Shown piece by piece: positions 39,461-40,451 of a DNA stretch of 40,451 nucleotides. This stretch comes from an uncultured Bacteroidota bacterium (GTDB lineage: Bacteria > Bacteroidota > Bacteroidia > Chitinophagales > Saprospiraceae). The notes under the pieces are model-generated. The model did no database searches. It worked only from the letters and a program-made list of their open reading frames with translations, and was not told where the DNA came from. How positions within the stretch are numbered: the first letter of the stretch is position 1; each line of letters begins with the position of its first letter. A program made the translations under genes and the position numbers. The stretch lies in contig CALMSX010000036.1 in the NCBI GenBank assembly GCA_937872515.1, positions 1 through 40,451 of the forward strand. The letters are read 5' to 3'.

Positions 39461-40111
39461 ATGAAAAAAGTAATTGTACTCGGTGCCGGGGGGCATGCGG
39501 CAGAGATAGATGAGTACATTAGGCATACTCAAAGGGTTACTCTTAAACGAGATCTCAAAATAGTAGGTTTTCTTGATGATAATGCGAATAACTACTCAAA
39601 GTATGCTTTCTCTGCCCCCCTCCTGGGAGGAATACAAAATCATCAGATTAGCAGAGATATTAATTATATCATTGGTATCGCAGGGCTTGAGCATAGATTT
39701 AAGATCGTTGAAAGGTTTAAAGCAGAAGGTGCAGTGTTTCTCACTTTTGTTCATTGCAGTGCTTATATTTCAGATTCTGCCAAAATAGGAGAAGGTTCCA
39801 TTATTGGACCCAATGTTAATCTTGGCCCAAATGTAAGGATTGGTGAGTTCACACTAATTAATGCGCGTTGTAGTATAGCGCATGATACAATTATTGGAGA
39901 CTTCAACTTCATCAGTCCGAATGTTTGCCTCTCTGGGGCAACTGAAGTTGGCCATGGGAATCTCTTTGGCATTAACAGTGCAACAATCCCTTCTATAAAA
40001 GTCGGCAATAACAATAAAATAGCCGCTGGCATGGTCCTCGATCAGAATATTGGAGACGATTCAGTTGTCTTCTATCGCTTTAAAGAGAGAGTGATTGCTA
40101 TACCAAAATGA
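39461..40111 (+). CDS. Sugar O/N-acyltransferase, NeuD/PglD family
   Basis: From ATG 39461 the protein has 216 residues; the TTG at 39419 adds a non-conserved leader. An N-terminal Rossmann-like domain (MKKVIVLGAGGHAAEIDEYI, about 1-20) binds the nucleotide sugar. The C-terminal left-handed beta-helix (about 95-205) carries ARCSIAHDTIIGDF with the candidate catalytic His and VGHGNLFGINS. PglD/NeuD enzymes acylate an amino sugar or sialic acid with acyl-CoA. With the PglC-like and PglF-like genes it suggests a 4-acylamino-6-deoxy sugar. The acyl donor might here come from the ACP cassette. The aminotransferase needed before this step is not in the window. Confidence 0.88.
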   Translation: MKKVIVLGAGGHAAEIDEYIRHTQRVTLKRDLKIVGFLDDNANNYSKYAFSAPLLGGIQNHQISRDINYIIGIAGLEHRFKIVERFKAEGAVFLTFVHCSAYISDSAKIGEGSIIGPNVNLGPNVRIGEFTLINARCSIAHDTIIGDFNFISPNVCLSGATEVGHGNLFGINSATIPSIKVGNNNKIAAGMVLDQNIGDDSVVFYRFKERVIAIPK

Positions 40112-40157
40112 AACGATTAAATGTTAGTGCTTTATAATAAAATCACTCCTTATTGAT

Positions 40158-40360
40158 TATACCGGACAAACTATACTATCCATTTCGGGGCAAAATGTAC
40201 TACCGTTTTCAGGATGAACTTGTATTACAAAAATGCTTTCTATTTCGATTGTTACCCGATGAGCAATTTTAAGGAGGATACAGGGAATCTGGATATCAAT
40301 TCTGAAGAAAGAAGAGGTGGATGAGAAATGAGATAACGTATTGGTCTGTTTTTTTATCAA
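40158..40360 (-). pseudogene. Possible IS21-type remnant (IstB C-terminus plus terminal repeats)
   Basis: On the minus strand, 40279-40232 reads ILLKIAHRVTIEIESI, resembling the IstB ending (..AILDR.AHR.. IEL.GES..), but badly degraded. Just downstream on that strand are two imperfect 23-nt direct repeats (40182-40204 and 40158-40180, 15 of 23 positions alike, 24-bp period). They are of the form GGTAGTACATTTTGCCCCG, as in the multiple terminal repeats of IS21-type elements. No complete gene is present. The assignment is tentative. The rest of 40112-40451 shows nothing else. Confidence 0.3.
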
Positions 40361-40451
40361 TATGAAACAGATGGGGCTCTATTTAAAAGATGAATATTTG
40401 AGTCTATAGAATACTTTGTGTAAACGCCTGTATTCAAATTCTGCATCTATC

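Overview
The window is a ~40 kb exopolysaccharide/capsule biosynthesis locus from a member of the phylum Bacteroidota. Three features support that phylum: proteins ending in type IX secretion (T9SS) type A sorting domains, FISUMP-domain lipoproteins, and promoter -7 boxes of the form TAnnTTTG, with few Shine-Dalgarno sites. No rRNA, tRNA or CRISPR array was seen. Family names rest on motif recognition by eye; no database search was run.

Layout. (1) 108-4594, plus strand: a small membrane protein, a CysE-like O-acetyltransferase, a sugar-transfer-associated ATP-grasp protein, UDP-glucuronate 4-epimerase and UDP-glucose 6-dehydrogenase (a UDP-GlcA/UDP-GalA module). (2) 4633-11407, minus strand: a hexapeptide acyltransferase, an SGNH-like lipoprotein, two tandem FISUMP lipoproteins and a large secreted beta-helix/SwmB/Ig/T9SS protein. 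A good intrinsic terminator at 6035-6065 splits this block. (3) 11984-22317, plus strand: a membrane FlaA1/PglF-type 4,6-dehydratase, CapE, a Wzi-like outer membrane protein, CapF and CapG (the UDP-L-FucNAc pathway), then Wza-like and Wzc-like export proteins. (4) 22337-25096, minus strand: a second beta-helix/SwmB/Ig/T9SS protein whose N-terminal half carries the residue pattern of a PL9 polysaccharide lyase. (5) 25297-40111, plus strand: a Wzy-like polymerase, two GT4 glycosyltransferases, a NodB-like deacetylase, an AsnB-type amidotransferase, a decayed IS5-type transposase, three more GT4 enzymes, a PglC-like initiating phosphoglycosyl transferase, and an ACP / KAS III / SDR / PglD-like cassette. 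(6) 40112-40451: no intact gene; possible debris of an IS21-type element.

How the genes fit together (inference). The PglC-like enzyme would place the first sugar phosphate on undecaprenyl phosphate, and the five GT4 enzymes would extend it with L-FucNAc, uronic acids and other sugars. The uronates could be amidated by the AsnB homologue or modified by the ATP-grasp protein. Wzy would polymerise, Wzc/Wza export and Wzi anchor the polymer. The acyl-carrier cassette could build a short (3-hydroxy)acyl group for an amino sugar. The T9SS beta-helix proteins would act on or bind the finished polymer outside the cell. No Wzx flippase or aminotransferase is visible here.

By eye, the genes at 11984-18971 are richer in G+C than those at 25297-36500, which suggests modules of different origin.
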